This document shows, piece after piece, positions 36,148-48,915 of a DNA stretch of 64,000 bases. The position numbers and the translations under genes were made by a program. The stretch covers positions 11,002,087-11,066,086 of the forward strand of contig OU696574.1 in NCBI GenBank assembly GCA_916048095.2, read 5' to 3'. Source of the stretch: Sacculina carcini. Its lineage: Eukaryota; Arthropoda; Thecostraca; Sacculinidae. The notes beneath the pieces are model-generated. The model did no database searches and was not told where the DNA came from. It saw only the letters and a list, made by a program, of their open reading frames with translations. Position 1 is the first letter of the stretch, and each line of letters opens with the position of its first letter.

Positions 36148-39100
36148 CACACACACATACATACTGACTGGGCTAGTTTTTCTATAGCAGCTTGTCTTAT
36201 TGGCAATAATTGACAATGCTTGCAAATGTATTGCGTGTTTTAGCCCTCGCTTCTCATCTTATTTCGTTCATCTCCTGTCTGTCTGCTTTTAGTCATCTGC
36301 TTTCTGTTTTGTGTTTTTCCAATCAGCCGTTGCAGCTTGCACTATTCTGAGCTGCAATGCAATGAGCGTGTGGTTGCATTGCGCCTTGCATTGCTAGGTG
36401 TGCTTCACGACAATACAATAGGCTCTGCGATTGCGAAGGAAGTTACTTTTACTCGAGACAAATGAAATATTGTATTTGTGGGTGTGTCACGCGTGTTTCT
36501 TCTCGCTATGTTTCAGCTAGTTGTTTCGTTCAATGATTTACTGTATATTGTTGTTCTTAAAATCAGTGAACTGGATGAGATTGGAGCTATCAATGAACTA
36601 GATGAGATTGGAGCTATTAATGAACTAGCTGAGATTCTAACTATCAATGAACTAGATGAGATTGGAGCTATCAATGAACTAGATGAGATTGGAGCTATCA
36701 ATGAACTAGATGAGATTGGAGCTATCAATGAACTAGATGAGATTGGAGCTATCAATGAACTAGATGAGATTGGAGCTATTAATGAACTAGATGAGATTGG
36801 AGCTATCAATGAACTAGATGAGATTGGAGCTATTAATGAACTAGATGAGATTGGAACTATCAATGAACTAGATGAGATTGGAGCTATCAATGAACTAGGT
36901 GGGATTGGAGCTATCAATGAACTAGATGAGATTGGAACTATTAATGAACTAGATGAGGTGAGCTGCCCACTAGTTTTAATCATCAGTGAATTTTTATCTG
37001 CCGAATGCTCGTGCCAGGTGACTAATACAACCTTATGCTAGTGACAGACTTGGTGATTCACTCGCATCACACTCAATGATCGTGTTTATACGTCTTGTTG
37101 GTGTTTGCAGTGACTGTACAACACACACACACACACATACAGACATACACCCTGTGAGTCATCGCTGTGTGTTTCCGCCATTATCACCGCGCAATTAGAT
37201 AGAGACCAGTTAACAGCAGAAATGTCCGTATATGAGTGTGTGTATGTAAGTGTGTGTGTGTGTGTGTGTGTGGATCTTCCATGTCACCATGACTGGCAGG
37301 CTGGTTACACTTGTGAGGTTTCGTAATCGTGTCTGAGTGTGTGCTGGACACAAATTGACAACAAATTCGCTTTTCTCACGTTGTGTTGTTGTTGTAGTAT
37401 TTCTTGCAGTAGAGCGTTACTTTGTCACATTATCGCACTCACAACATGATATTGTGTCTGGGCCGTAATTAAGAAGACGCCTTGATACATTCGTCACGTT
37501 CATACACGACGCCCAGCTTTGATATTCCTATATTTGGTAATCGGATCTGCGTGTATGTTAACTTCTCTTGATTACTCATGTATTTTCATACGGATTTTAC
37601 ATCAGCGGTGACGCATGCACACACACACACACACACAGACACACACACACACACACGTACACTGTGTGTGTCCGTGTATACACGACGTATACGCTGTGCA
37701 GTGTTTCAAGGGTAGATTTTGTTGATGACGTAGATATGAATCAACATTTTCATTGGCTCATTATCTAGATATATTTGCACAAAAACACAAGAATGTGTGT
37801 GTTGGTATGTCTGTGTGCATGTGTGTGTGTGTGTGTGATTTAATCTTCGTGTGCCTCATTTTCCTGTTTATATTTTCTGTTACGTGTTATATACCCACTG
37901 ACCATTTTATCAATTCACACACGCACACAGATACATACACACGCAGGCACACACAGACATACATACTCATGTGTTGTTTACTGATTGTCTCAAAGTTACT
38001 GTGTTTTCGTTGATGTTTGATTTGCCGTGTTGTAATCGGCCGCACATAACGCACGAGCGATGTTATCTGGCTCCTGTCACGTGCTTGCTTGATGCGCGAT
38101 GCTTGATGCGCTTGCTTCATGTTTCAGCTCCTGTACCAGGGGCGTACTCAGCACCAAGTTAATTTGGGCTCTACTAGAGCCGTGATCCGTTCTTCTCTTT
38201 GATTCTATACTCCTTAATTGTTCTCTAATAATTCTCTTATTCTTAATGAGCCTTCATAAATTTTCACAACACCGCCAAGAGATCCTTTAAATTCAGTTAT
38301 TGCACCAAATTAAATGTCACATTTCTATTTCTGTCCGGTCTTCAATTTCCCACGCTTCAACGTTTTGATTCTCCACCAGTAGAGAATATATCGGCAATTT
38401 GCGCATCATCCTTTTCTGCGTCTGTTTTTCTTCGAGATAATAGTATTTCTGATAATAGCTGATATTTCTGATAGATAATAGCTAATTCGCATTGGCAGAA
38501 TATCTCGACTTTTTGTGTAGTTCTTTCGTTGGCAAAAATGCTGTAGTAAATAACGTGCATGTGTGGTGACGTATCTTTCACACACGCACACACACACTTA
38601 TGTCTGGGTTTATCACAGGTTATTAAGTTGTTTTCTGAGAATTTGGCGACAATTGTGTGTGTGTGTGTGTTTGTGTGTGTCGTATTTTCCAATGATCTGC
38701 AGTATGTGTTGTGTGTTGGTGACGCAATCATACGGTGTACATGACACTGGCACTGATTCCTGTATTGAGACCAGTGCTGGCACAGTAGTGGCTACCTTTC
38801 TGACATTCTGTGTGATAGTGGTGTAGATGGTGATCTTGTGGTGTAGATGGTGACATTATGTTGTATATGGTGATCTTGTGGTGTGGGTGGTGATCTTGTG
38901 GTGTAGATGGTGATCTTGTGGTGTAGGTGGTGATATTGTGGTGTAGGTGGTGTATATGGTGATCTTGTGGTGTGGGTGGTGATCTTGTGGTGTAGGTGGT
39001 GATCTTGTGGTGTAGGTGGTGATCTTTTGGTGTAGGTGGTGATCTTGTGGTGTAGATTGTGGCGGTGATCTTGTGGTGTAGATTGTGGCGGTGATCTTGT

Positions 39101-42100
39101 GGTGTAGCTGGTGATCTTGTGGTGTAGCTGGTGATCTTGTGGTGTAGATTGTGATCTTGTGGTGTATATGGTGATCTTGTGGTGTGGGTGGTGATCTTGT
39201 GGTGTAGGTGGTGATCTTGTGGTGTAGATGGTGATCTTGTGGTGTAGATGGTGATCTTGTGGTGTAGCTGGTGATATTGTGGTGTAGATCATGTTGAGTG
39301 TTGAGTCTGTTCGTTCATGGTTGTCTTATGTATTGTATGCGGCTCGTCACCAAGTCATCCTACAACCCGCACTTTCCGAGCACTCGTCGTTGAGAGAGGT
39401 ATCCTGTGCGGACTGCGTTCGTTGTCGATATGCGGCAGAACAGGTTTGGTTCATCTGCCCTCGTTCATGACTTAAAACAAGGGTCGACGATAAAACTAAG
39501 GCCTTTATCTACGATGATTGATAAAACATGTGGCTTCTTAGATAACTTCGACGTAAATAAACATGCTGGTTATTTTGGTTTTATGTTCGCTGCACGAAAC
39601 TGATGCACTTATTTCTCAGAGCCTTCGTTCTGGCTGTGAAAGAAAGATTATGCGACCCACGCTCGTGTTTTCCAGTTATCCGACAATAACTTGGCTCTTC
39701 ATAGAATCGCTTGTATTATGGACTTGAGTGTTTATCAAGCTTTTCTGTTGGTTGTCTGTCGTATTCGTAATGTTGGATCTCGCATATGCAGACCTGTTGA
39801 AAGCTAGCACTGGCTGGTGATGGTCTATTTGGGGATTATCATATTCGAGCACAATGAATCAGAGTGGATATTGTGATGAATGCACGGATATCAAACTTAT
39901 TGATTCTGCATTTTTATGATGATTCCAGCTCGGCATTCGTCTGTGTGTGTGTGTGTGTGTGTATGTGTGTGTGTGTGTGTCAGTGTGTGTATGTGTGTGT
40001 GTCAGTGTGTGTATGTGTGTGGCAATATCGTGTGTTTCATTGTTGAATTCTGCCAACCGACCGAGCCTTCGAGATATTCGTGGGAAGTTAACTGCGATCA
40101 TATTTCATCATAGTCGATTGTGTTTGTTTTTCTTAGAATCCGTGCAGTGGGTACACACGGCTAGGTCTCATGTACACATTGTCGTGATGTGTTGTGTTGA
40201 TTTATAATCAGCTTGGTTCTTTTTGCACGGCGCTGATATCTCGTGCTTGATGTTTGTGAGATCTGATTTGTGCATATTTGGCGTGTGTTTACAGTACCAC
40301 TTTCTCTTTCTTTTCGACTGGATTATCCCTGCTGTGTGTGTGTGTGTGTGTATGTGTGTGTGTTTTTGCAATACGCGAGACCGAGGCCAGTAAGAGGCGG
40401 TTGAATGTCTTTTCTAATTGATTGATGAGAAGCTTGTTGACGTTAATGCCGTCTCGTTTGTGTGCATTGACTTGTTCTCTTCCGTCACACCTTCTCTGCT
40501 TTCCATTCTCTACTTCCTTCTCCTTATACTCTTATTCACTCATTATATGTTCCACCATTACATTATTAATACCCGTTCTTGCATTATATGTGTTCACACT
40601 TTTCCTCAGCACGCGATCATAAAACTGGCTGGTGCGCGCTTAAAACGCCAATAACAACAAAAACAGCAGTGGCGGTGTTCTCCAGTTGTTGTGTTCTTGC
40701 TTAGTTGGCCTCTTGAGCTGATCTCATGAAAAATGCATGCTTCACAACAGAACATTATACGTACACCTCGTACCGCTTTCCTTCGCCCACGGTTTGTTAG
40801 TTTCAAGGCTCCGTTTGCACTATTCAAGGATGCAACACACAGTACGTACAGTACACACACACACACCCTGTTATCGCATGCTATCGGTACGTCGATTCAG
40901 TGTTGAACCTGCGTGACACCGTATGTGACCGATAACACGACCATAGCAGCGACCTGTGTATATCAGACAAATTGCTTGTGCGTGTTTGCACTGGGCATGT
41001 GTGTGTAGTGTGTTTGCATGCTAGTGTTGTGTTTGATGTTGTTAATAGCTAGTGAGGCTGGTTGGCAGTGGTTTTCAAACTGTTACACACACACAGACGC
41101 ACACACACAGACACACGCTGACGTCACACGAACGAATGTGGTATTATATTATCGCTCGTCCACTTCTGGAAGAAGACCAACCAACCAATTTGCATACCCG
41201 TTAAAATTCCAATAGTTCGACATGACGATGCCAGGTGATTTTCTGAATGCGTTTTGCTCTTGTGTTTGGCTATGAGAAAGCGTGAATAATCTTGTGGTGA
41301 AGCAAAACCAATTACAAAACACACAAGTAGACAATTGATTAAATGGAGGTGACATTGAATATATAGCACGTATTATTTGTCTATAATTGTATACTGGTTT
41401 AGTCGTCTTGTGTCTTGTGCGTTTGTTCACATGGATATTCTCATTGTGTGCAAGATTATGGTATAAGATTTTCCAGTATTAAACTGCGGTTTCAAACCAG
41501 TTTCTCCTTCCTCTCGTTCTATCCATCCTTCTCTCTCTGTCTCTCTATCTCCACTTGCCGACACATTTCAACCGTTGTTGCACAGACTGCTTGCAATTGC
41601 CAGTAATTGTGATAGGACACGCACGATGTGATGTATTTGAGAGATCAAATTGAACACTGTGTTCATATATATTATGACCCAGCAATATTACCTGCCGAGA
41701 CACGCTGTGAAATTGCTCATTGTGCATGTGCATTGGCAATTATTAAAAACCAGGTCGTATGGTTTGTAATATATCTGTGTGTGTGTTGTGTATATATTCG
41801 TGTTTGTATATACTCGTTGTCTATGATGAATGTATGTCATCTTGTACGACAACTAAACTAAACAACGTATATTGCACAAGCGTATACGGTTTGTGTTGGT
41901 GTATATGTGTATATTTGTATATATATGTGTATGTATATATGTGTGTGGGTGTGTTTGTATGGGTTTATGTGTGAATGTAAATATATGTGTGTGTATGCGT
42001 GTATGTATGGTGACATATGTATGCCACATACCATGATCATGGTGTGTGGTGTTGTATACAAGCCCACACTTGTTAAGCGTGTGTGTGACTCATGTAATGT

Positions 42101-42556
42101 AATGTAATGTGTAATGTAATGTAATGTAACTCCATAATGTAATGTGTGTCGATGTGTAGGTCAATATACGCGTGACCACGATGGACGCCGAGCTGGAATT
42201 TGCCATCCAGCAAAGCACAACAGGCAAGCAATTGTTCGACCAGGTGGTCAAGACAATTGGACTGCGCGAGATTTGGTTCTTCGGCCTGCAGTATGTCGAC
42301 AGCAAGGGCCTCTTCACCTGGCTCAAACTAAACAAAAAGGTCACACATGCGGCCCCGCACGCACGCACATACATACACATATATATACATACACACATAC
42401 ACCCATACAAACACATCCACACACACTTTTTGTCAGTTTTATATCGTGTTTTGTATGAGTGTATGATTGTGTATGTATAATATAAATTGTTCATGTGTTT
42501 GTGTATGTAGGTGAGTGTGTGTGTTCGTGATTGTGTATGTTATGACTCTTGTGCTT

Positions 42557-42599
<43 letters not shown>

Positions 42600-45500
42600 C
42601 GCTTTTGAGACCCTCGGGTGAAAAGCGCGATATAAATGTCATAATGTAATGTAATGTAATGAGTGCATATTGTACTGCAAATCCTGATGATGTATATCCC
42701 ACACATATATACACATACACATATACACAAATACCAACATATACACACACGCACACCGTATGCGTGTATATTTATCTGTGTGTGTATGTTTTGTGTATGT
42801 GTTTGTCTGTGTATTTGCTCTCATGAGTGTGCACGTGTATGTGTGTCATGTTTGTGTATGTATGTTTGTGTGTGACATGTGTGTGTCATGTGTATGTCGT
42901 GTGTATGTGGCATGAGTGTGTGTGGCATGTGTGTGTCGTGTGTGTATGTCATGTGTGTGTCGTGTGTGTATGTCATGTGTGTGTCATGTTTGTGTCATGT
43001 GTGTGTCGTGTGTGTCATGTGTGTATGTATGTGTGTCGTGTGTGTGCGCGTGTGTACGTGTAGGTGACAAGTCAGGACATCAAGAAGGAGACTCCGCTGC
43101 AATTCAAATTTCGCGCCAAATTCTACCCGGAAGATGTGGCCGAGGAGATCATCCAGGACATCACCCTGGTGAGAGCACTGAGAGCAGAAAGAAAGCACGA
43201 GACAGGGAGAGAGGGCATGATAAAATGCTACATTCCTTTAATAATAGAGTAATATTTTGTCATCGGCCTAACTATTCTGTCAACTATTGCCACTGTTTTT
43301 GTGTGTTATGTTGTTTTATGTTGGTGGTGTGCATGTGTGTGTGTATACATGTGTTGGTATGTTTGTCTGTTTGTTTGTTTGTGTGGCGAGCAGAAGTTGT
43401 TCTATCTTCAAGTGAAGGGTGATATTCTATCTGATGACATTTATTGTCCGCCCGAGACTTCCGTGTTGCTCGCCTCATACGCTGTACAGGCAAAATACGG
43501 CGACTACAGCAAGGAACAACAAACTGGCTTTCTCTCCAATGATCGTCTGTTGCCGCAGAGGTGCGTCTCTCTCTCTCCCTCTGTCTCTATCTCCCTCTAT
43601 CTTTGTGTCTCCATCTCTCTCCCCTTCTATCTCTCTCCCTCTGTCTCTATCTCCCTCTATCTTTGTGTCTCTCTCTCCCTCTCTCTGTCTCTATATCCCT
43701 CTATCTCCCTATCTATCTCTCCCCCTCTATCTTTGTGTTTCTATCTCTATGTCTGTCTCTCCCCCCTCTATCTTTGTGTTTCTATCTCTCCCCCCTCTAT
43801 CTCTATCTCTATCTATCTCCTTCCCTCTATCTCTATCTCCCTCTATTTCTCTCTCCCTTTCTCTCTCTCTCACGCATACACAGAGAGAGAGGGGGGCATC
43901 CATTTTCCGCTACTACTCTGCAGTATTATTCAATCATAATTTGTGTATCTATATGCACTTTCTTTCAGTGTTTTGATGTAGTATTTTCGTTTGATTCTAG
44001 TGTCTTTCTTCGTAGGCTCTCATTTTCCCGACTCAACTCGCATTTCTCGATCTCGCTTTATATTTTGAGGTCCCCACCTGGTCCCTACACTTAATATTAG
44101 AGCTAATACAAGTTGATGCACTCGGGTTGAATGTACAGTAATCATTGAAACATTCACCTTGAAGTCGTGTTGATGTTGTGTGTGTTTTGTGTGTGTCAGT
44201 CAGTCAGTTTGCTTTATTGCACTCCCAAGATATACTTGGCTATTCTGTGCAAACGATACCAAAGCAAAGCAATATACATGTGCGTGTGTGTGTGTGTGTT
44301 TCATGTGTATAATAATAATAATTAACTGTGTATAGTCAGCTGTTGTTGTTTTTGTGGCTGATAATTGTGATAAACAGTCGAGATCAAGTTGACTTGTCGC
44401 CATGGCAACGACAACGTGTGTTGTCTTTCAGGTGACAGGTGTCGGGTGTGTGTGTGTGTGTGTGATTGTGTGTGTGTGTGTGTGATTGTGCAGGAAAATG
44501 GATGTTTTGGGTGTGTGTATTTATTTAGTTCCAAACAGGAAAATATTAACTTCAGGAAAATAGAAACTTATTTTTTTGCTACTGCTATTGCTTCATTTTG
44601 TTCATTGTGCTATTTTTTGCTTCAAGTTTGCCGTATTATTTGCCTTCTGCGGTGTTTTTTTGCCAATTTATTTTTGTGTGTGGGTTGTGTTTCACTCTAC
44701 TGGTTTGTCTGTGCCGTTCATTCTCGTTACTCGGCCATTCGTCCTTGTGTGTGTGTGTGTTATTTATTGCTCTTTGTAAACATTGCACTTTTTCTCCGAT
44801 ATGAATCACCTCAGTATTGTCGTGATTTTACCTGTCTGATTAATTACTGTGTGTATGTGTGTCTGTATGTGTGTGTGTTTAGGTCTTCTGAGGTTTGTTC
44901 ACACATTTCAATTTTTTCTCCGTATATTTTTGTGTGTGTTTGGGTTGTTTGGCTTTACACTCTGTTTTTGCACTGTTTGGCTATCGTGTGTGTGTGTGTG
45001 TGTGTGTGTGTGTTGGGCTTGATACATTCAGTTTGTGCACGTTTTGTGATTAAGCTCAATAAGACCACGCTTTACACCCAGCTAAATCCCAGCTTCTGAT
45101 CGACAAAAACTTTGCTTTTGATTTCTCTCTAGCCCTGGTAGCTTGATGTTGGATTATGGTTATTTGAGAATTGCATTGAGGGAGCTCCAGGAACCCGAAC
45201 TGCTGCCATTTTAAACATTCTCGTTAGCTACGAATCTCTAACAAGGCGATGCATGGTAGTGTATCAGTGTGAGTGTTGTTAATTTTCTTGGCTTCGTCGT
45301 GACATCTGCATCCACACGTGATTGCGTATGTTTCGTCTCGTTGGATGCGGCGTGTTATTAGCTTGTTTGTGCCTGTTTCCTTTGCAGAAAGTGTTCAGTC
45401 TGGTCAGCTATGATTAAACACACTAGACGCGGTTCCCTTGTGCCATTTTGCCCTCGTTTTGCCTCTTATACCCTTGTCCCGTTGCATGGAGTGCAGCATC

Positions 45501-47724
45501 TGCGATTCTCGATTCATTCTTGATTAGTGCATGTGTGTGTGTGTGTTCGATTGTTGGTAGGTCAGTGTGATGTGGTTCAATTGTGTATTCCTTTCTTCAG
45601 GCTCCGACGCACGACAACACTCCTTTGAATGCTATTTATATTGTTCATTTATATTTTCGAGTGGTTTGTCTCCATCATTTCTTCATGATTACATGATGTC
45701 ACATGTAACCACTTGTGTCAACGTGTTTATGTATCGTTGTCATTCATTAGAAAAACGTTCGTCTTCGCGTGCCTTGTTTGTCGTGAAGCTCCTCGCAATG
45801 TGATATTGAGCCAGTGTATCTCATTGTGTCAACGTGGTAGCGTTCAATTGGATCTATTTGCAAAGTCTCGCTTTTTGGTGCTTATCTGGAAAAACAAAGA
45901 ATAATATAGACCTGCCAGTGCATCAGATGTATACCACAGGCTGGTGACTATAATTCTCGATCAGCGGCCCATCTCACTTGTCGTATTTCTGGCATGGTCA
46001 TATAGCAGACTCTCTGTGTGTGTGTGCTCTTGCGTGTGGCAGAGTTATGGACCAGCATAAGCTGACCCGCGAGGAGTGGGAGGATCGCATCACCAACTGG
46101 TACAAAGAACATCGCGGTCTGCTGCGGGAGGACGCCACCATGGAGTACTTGAAGCTGGCGCAAGACCTCGAGATGTACGGAGTCAACTACTTCGACATCA
46201 AGAACAAGAAGGGCACCGACTTATGGCTGGGTGTGGATGCACTGGGTCTGAACATTTACGAGAAGGACGACAAGCTCACTCCCAAGATCGGCTTTCCCTG
46301 GTCCGAGATCCGCAACATCAGCTTCAACGACCGCAAGTTCACCATCAAGCCGATTGACAAGAAGTCGCCCGACTTTGTCTTCTTCGCGTCGCGACTGCGC
46401 ATTAACAAGCGCATCCTGGCTCTGTGCATGGGCAACCACGAACTGTACATGCGTCGTCGCAAGCCCGACACCATAGAGGTACGTTTGCCAACCATTTCGC
46501 CTCGCTCCGATCCTCACTGCCCCGGTACTGTCTTTGATGCAACACATGAACGCTCTGTGTGTGTGTTGTGGGCTACTACACCAGGTGCAGCAGATGAAGG
46601 CACAGGCCAAGGAAGAGAAGGCTGCGCGCCAGTGCGAGCGCGAAAAACTGCAGCGCGAGATTGCAGCGCGTGAGGAGGCCGAACGTAAGCAGCGACATTA
46701 CGAGGAACGTCTGCGAGCCATGCAAGACGACATGGCACTACGGCAACAACAACTGGCTGACGCGCAGGAAACGATCCGGCGACTGGAACAACAGCTGCGC
46801 GAGCTCCAAATGGCCAAGGAACAACTGGAGACCAAGCAAAATGAGCTACAGGTACATAATCGTTTGTGTGTTGTATTGTATTTTTGAGTGTGTTAGAATC
46901 AGCTGTCTTAGAATCACGCTAAAACAGCGAACAATGCTATAAATGCGAAATAAGTGTGTTAGTTTGCGGGGATCGGCCGTCTTGATTGGATCGAAACTCG
47001 ACTCAGCGTAATGTGTGCGCGTGTGTGTGGGGGTGCAGGAAATGATGTGTCGACTGGAGCAGGCCAAGGAGATGGAGGCTGCCGAGAAGGCCAAGCTGGA
47101 AGCCGAAATTGCCAGCAAGCAGGAGGAAGTGGAGGCGATCAGTGCCGAGGTTCAAGCCAAGGACGACGAGACGCGGCGTCTGCAACAGGAAGTCGAGGAG
47201 GCTCGTCAGCAGCAGGAGGAAGCCTCGGCGGCTCTGCTAGCGGCTGCCACGCCGTCACATCATCATGTCACTGAGGAGGAGGATGATGACGCCGCAGCAG
47301 ACGGGGTCACGCGCGACCTGGCCAACGGCGACGACATGGCCTACGATGACCCGGTGAATGAGCGTCGTACAGCGGCCGAGAAGAACGAGCGTCTGCAAGA
47401 ACAACTTCTGGTCAGTCACTGCTGCTCTTTCTACCACTCTCACTCTCTCTCTCACTGTGTCAAACATGATGTATTGTTAACACTGCCAGGCTGGTCATTT
47501 TATTAACATATCGTTAACTGTCCCACTGACTTACAACACTGTCTCACTTGCTCTAACAGGCACTCAAGAGTGAACTGTCCGAGACACGTGACGACACCAA
47601 GGAGACGCAGATGGATAAATTGCACAAGGAGAATGTGAAGGAGGGACGTGATAAATACAAAACGCTGCGTGAAATCCGTAAGGGAAACACCAAACGACGC
47701 GTGGACGCTTTCGAGAACATGTAA
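32454..47724 (+). CDS. MSN: Ezrin/radixin/moesin (ERM) protein
   Basis: Links plasma-membrane proteins and PIP2 to cortical actin. Eight exons join in phase: 32454-32465 (MPKP only), 42160-42339, 43064-43168, 43394-43560, 46043-46478, 46585-46851, 47039-47410, 47560-47724; 567 residues (human moesin 577, ezrin 586). FERM domain about 5-295: F1 [21 protein letters not shown]2 with [15 protein letters not shown] and [22 protein letters not shown]3 with [38 protein letters not shown] and [21 protein letters not shown] charged coiled coil spans about 300-465. A Glu/Asp/Ala linker follows, without ezrin's long proline run, so it is moesin/radixin-like. The C-ERMAD tail holds the actin-binding end and the regulatory Thr (T548 in [15 protein letters not shown], equal to moesin T558). 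Intron 1 is 9.7 kb and carries minisatellites, a possible cassette exon (36517-36957) and MITEs. The symbol is by closest type; orthology to a single vertebrate paralogue is not implied. Confidence 0.96.
33876..34974. repeat. Inverted-repeat pair of about 90 bp, 1.1 kb apart
   Basis: 33876-33965 (plus) and 34882-34974 (minus) share TATAGAAACGTTTTTGTGCG, CTAACCTA words and a TGTTCTTGAAT...TTACAC block. A partial direct copy of the outer block recurs at 35056-35085. It may be the two arms of a fold-back element or two insertions of one repeat. Confidence 0.55.
35233..35386. mobile_element. Tigger/pogo-like MITE with TA duplication
   Basis: A 154-bp element with termini CAGTGTTCCCCGGTTATAAG and, inverted, CAGTGTAGCCCAGCTATAAG, flanked by TA on both sides. 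A TA target and CAGTGTTCCC-type ends fit the Tc1/mariner-pogo class. A truncated relative lies at 18291-18370. Confidence 0.75.
36517..36957 (+). CDS. Possible in-frame cassette exon made of a 27-bp minisatellite
   Basis: From 36568 to 36957 a 27-bp unit is repeated about 14 times, encoding ELDEIGAIN with few changes. A good acceptor (CGCTATGTTTCAG) ends at 36516 and a strong donor (GAG/GTGAGC) starts at 36958, exactly at the end of the array. The interval is 441 nt, fully open, phase 0 at both ends. ERM exon 1 ends and exon 2 begins in phase 0, so inclusion would insert 147 residues between MPKP and VNIRV without a frameshift. The insert starts with a hydrophobic segment ([14 protein letters not shown]) followed by acidic repeats. 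A plain minisatellite whose unit length is a multiple of 3 explains the open frame equally well; the splice sites are the extra evidence. Confidence 0.3.
38817..39288. repeat. 20-bp minisatellite
   Basis: About 23 imperfect tandem copies of GGTGATCTTGTGGTGTAGAT, some shortened or extended, within ERM intron 1. The minus-strand open frame across it (His/Thr rich) is a by-product. Confidence 0.95.
40628..40664 (+). repeat. SINE family A, 3' end
   Basis: GGCTGGTGCGCGCTTAAAAC followed by GCCAATAACAACAAAAAC matches the 3' end of the intact SINE at 60308-60501. Only the tail is recognisable. It lies in ERM intron 1. Confidence 0.55.
42597..42662 (+). mobile_element. L2/CR1-like 3' tail, copy 2
   Basis: GAGCGCTTTTGAGACCCTCG then AAAAGCGCGATATAAATG and an (AATGT)n tail, in ERM intron 2. 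It has the consensus of L2/CR1-type 3' ends. Another (AATGT)n run at 42093-42145, just before exon 2, may be the tail of a second copy. Confidence 0.6.
42663..43060 (+). repeat. TG/CA-rich run up to ERM exon 3
   Basis: About 400 bp of imperfect CA then TG repeats, with a TGTGTGTCATG-type higher-order unit from about 42840, reaching the CGTGTAG acceptor of exon 3. Confidence 0.85.
43561..43874 (+). repeat. Homopyrimidine (CT-rich) tract behind ERM exon 4
   Basis: About 310 bp almost free of purines except scattered A and G (CTCTCTCCCTCTGTCTCTAT-type units), starting right at the exon 4 donor (GTGCGTCTCTC). Open in all three frames as Ser/Leu/Pro runs, not coding. Confidence 0.9.
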
Positions 47725-48915
47725 TGTGTCTGTCTGTCCGTGTGTGTGTGTGTGTGTTTGTGTGTATGTATGCTGTGTGCCTTCCACTGGCGATTGCTCG
47801 AAAAGATCGCGTTGTGGTTTTGTTTTGTCTCCGCTCTGATTTGTACTTGCATCTGTCTTCCGCTGTGTGTGTGTGTGTGTGTGTCAGTGTGTGTGCGCGT
47901 GTGTGTGTGTTTGTGTTATTCCGTGTTTTCGATGTCAACAGAACGATATGTCTACAACACGTATATAATCGTATAACGTTTTGCTCTTTTTGGATCATTT
48001 TCTCCCGCTTCTCCGCGTTTTCTCGTTGTTTGAACTGTTTCGTGCTGTGTTTGTACGCGTGTGTGCGTGCGTTTTTTCATTCCGCAACTTTGCTGTGCAG
48101 TTACTTAAGCGACTGACAAAATGCACGATCGTTGTAGTGATCGTCCTGTGCGTGCGGGCACTATCGTGGTGTATCTTGTGTTATGCCACCACACGCTTCG
48201 GCAATCATAAATCAATTGATCATTATGCGGATAAAACGGCTTGACAAAACAGTACATTAATCGGGAAAAAGTGTCAGCTGATTGTTGGTCGTTCGGTTCT
48301 GTTGTGCGGGGTGTTCTAGGCTTTCTGTGTCACAATCGAGTAAATTTGTTTTCTAGAATCCACTGCAAGCTCTCCATATAGACAGCTAGTTCACGATTGT
48401 CACAGATTGTTCACGTGTTTACCCTTATATAACATTGTTACATGGCTGTATCTACTTTCGTTTGATCAACTGCTTTTGTTTCTGAAGAAAATCTACCGTG
48501 AAAGCTCTCAATTTTGTGAGGCACGTTTTCGTCCACGTTTTGTGCAAACGTGGTGCTATTTTGGCTGATTCATCGTCTGGTGAGCTCGTGCGTTTCACGC
48601 GGGAATACACTTGCTATTTTGATGCATGCATTTGATATCGTGATATCGCGAGTTTCAAATACCATTCGCTCGTGATAGAAGCATTAGGAATACCATCGAC
48701 TGTGGAATGTATGAAGGAGTTATGTTCTACGATACTCATATTCAAGTTCAATACCGGTATATTGAACTGGTTTTCTGTTGATTCAGGGCTATGTATTGTT
48801 TTAATATGTTGAACTAATCTTGGGAGAACACTCCGCTTGGTGCGTAAGAGCCGAATATTTTCCATGACAAGCTGACTTCCCTGTTGAGTCTCCAACGTTA
48901 AGAGAATGTATTTAT
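47725..48915. other. Tail-to-tail intergenic region, ERM / orphan gene
   Basis: TG-rich 47725-47915, then AT-rich. A minus-strand frame with its first ATG at 48865 (MENIRLLRTKRSVLPRLVQH onward, 83 codons, stop at 48614) begins 50 bp downstream of the orphan gene's stop. It looks protein-like but matches nothing I know; it could be a 3' extension of that gene if a short intron exists. Confidence 0.3.

Noticed and set aside
38792-39292. 166-codon His/Thr-rich ORF on the minus strand
   Set aside because: By-product of a 20-bp minisatellite with varying unit length; no splice sites bound it, unlike the 27-bp array at 36517-36957.
43561-44094. Ser/Leu/Pro-rich ORFs of 177-212 codons after ERM exon 4
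   Set aside because: Open in all three frames because of the CT-rich tract; the conserved ERM sequence stops at the 43560 donor.
46221-46610. Minus-strand ORF opposite ERM exon 5
   Set aside because: Shadow of the FERM F3 coding strand.
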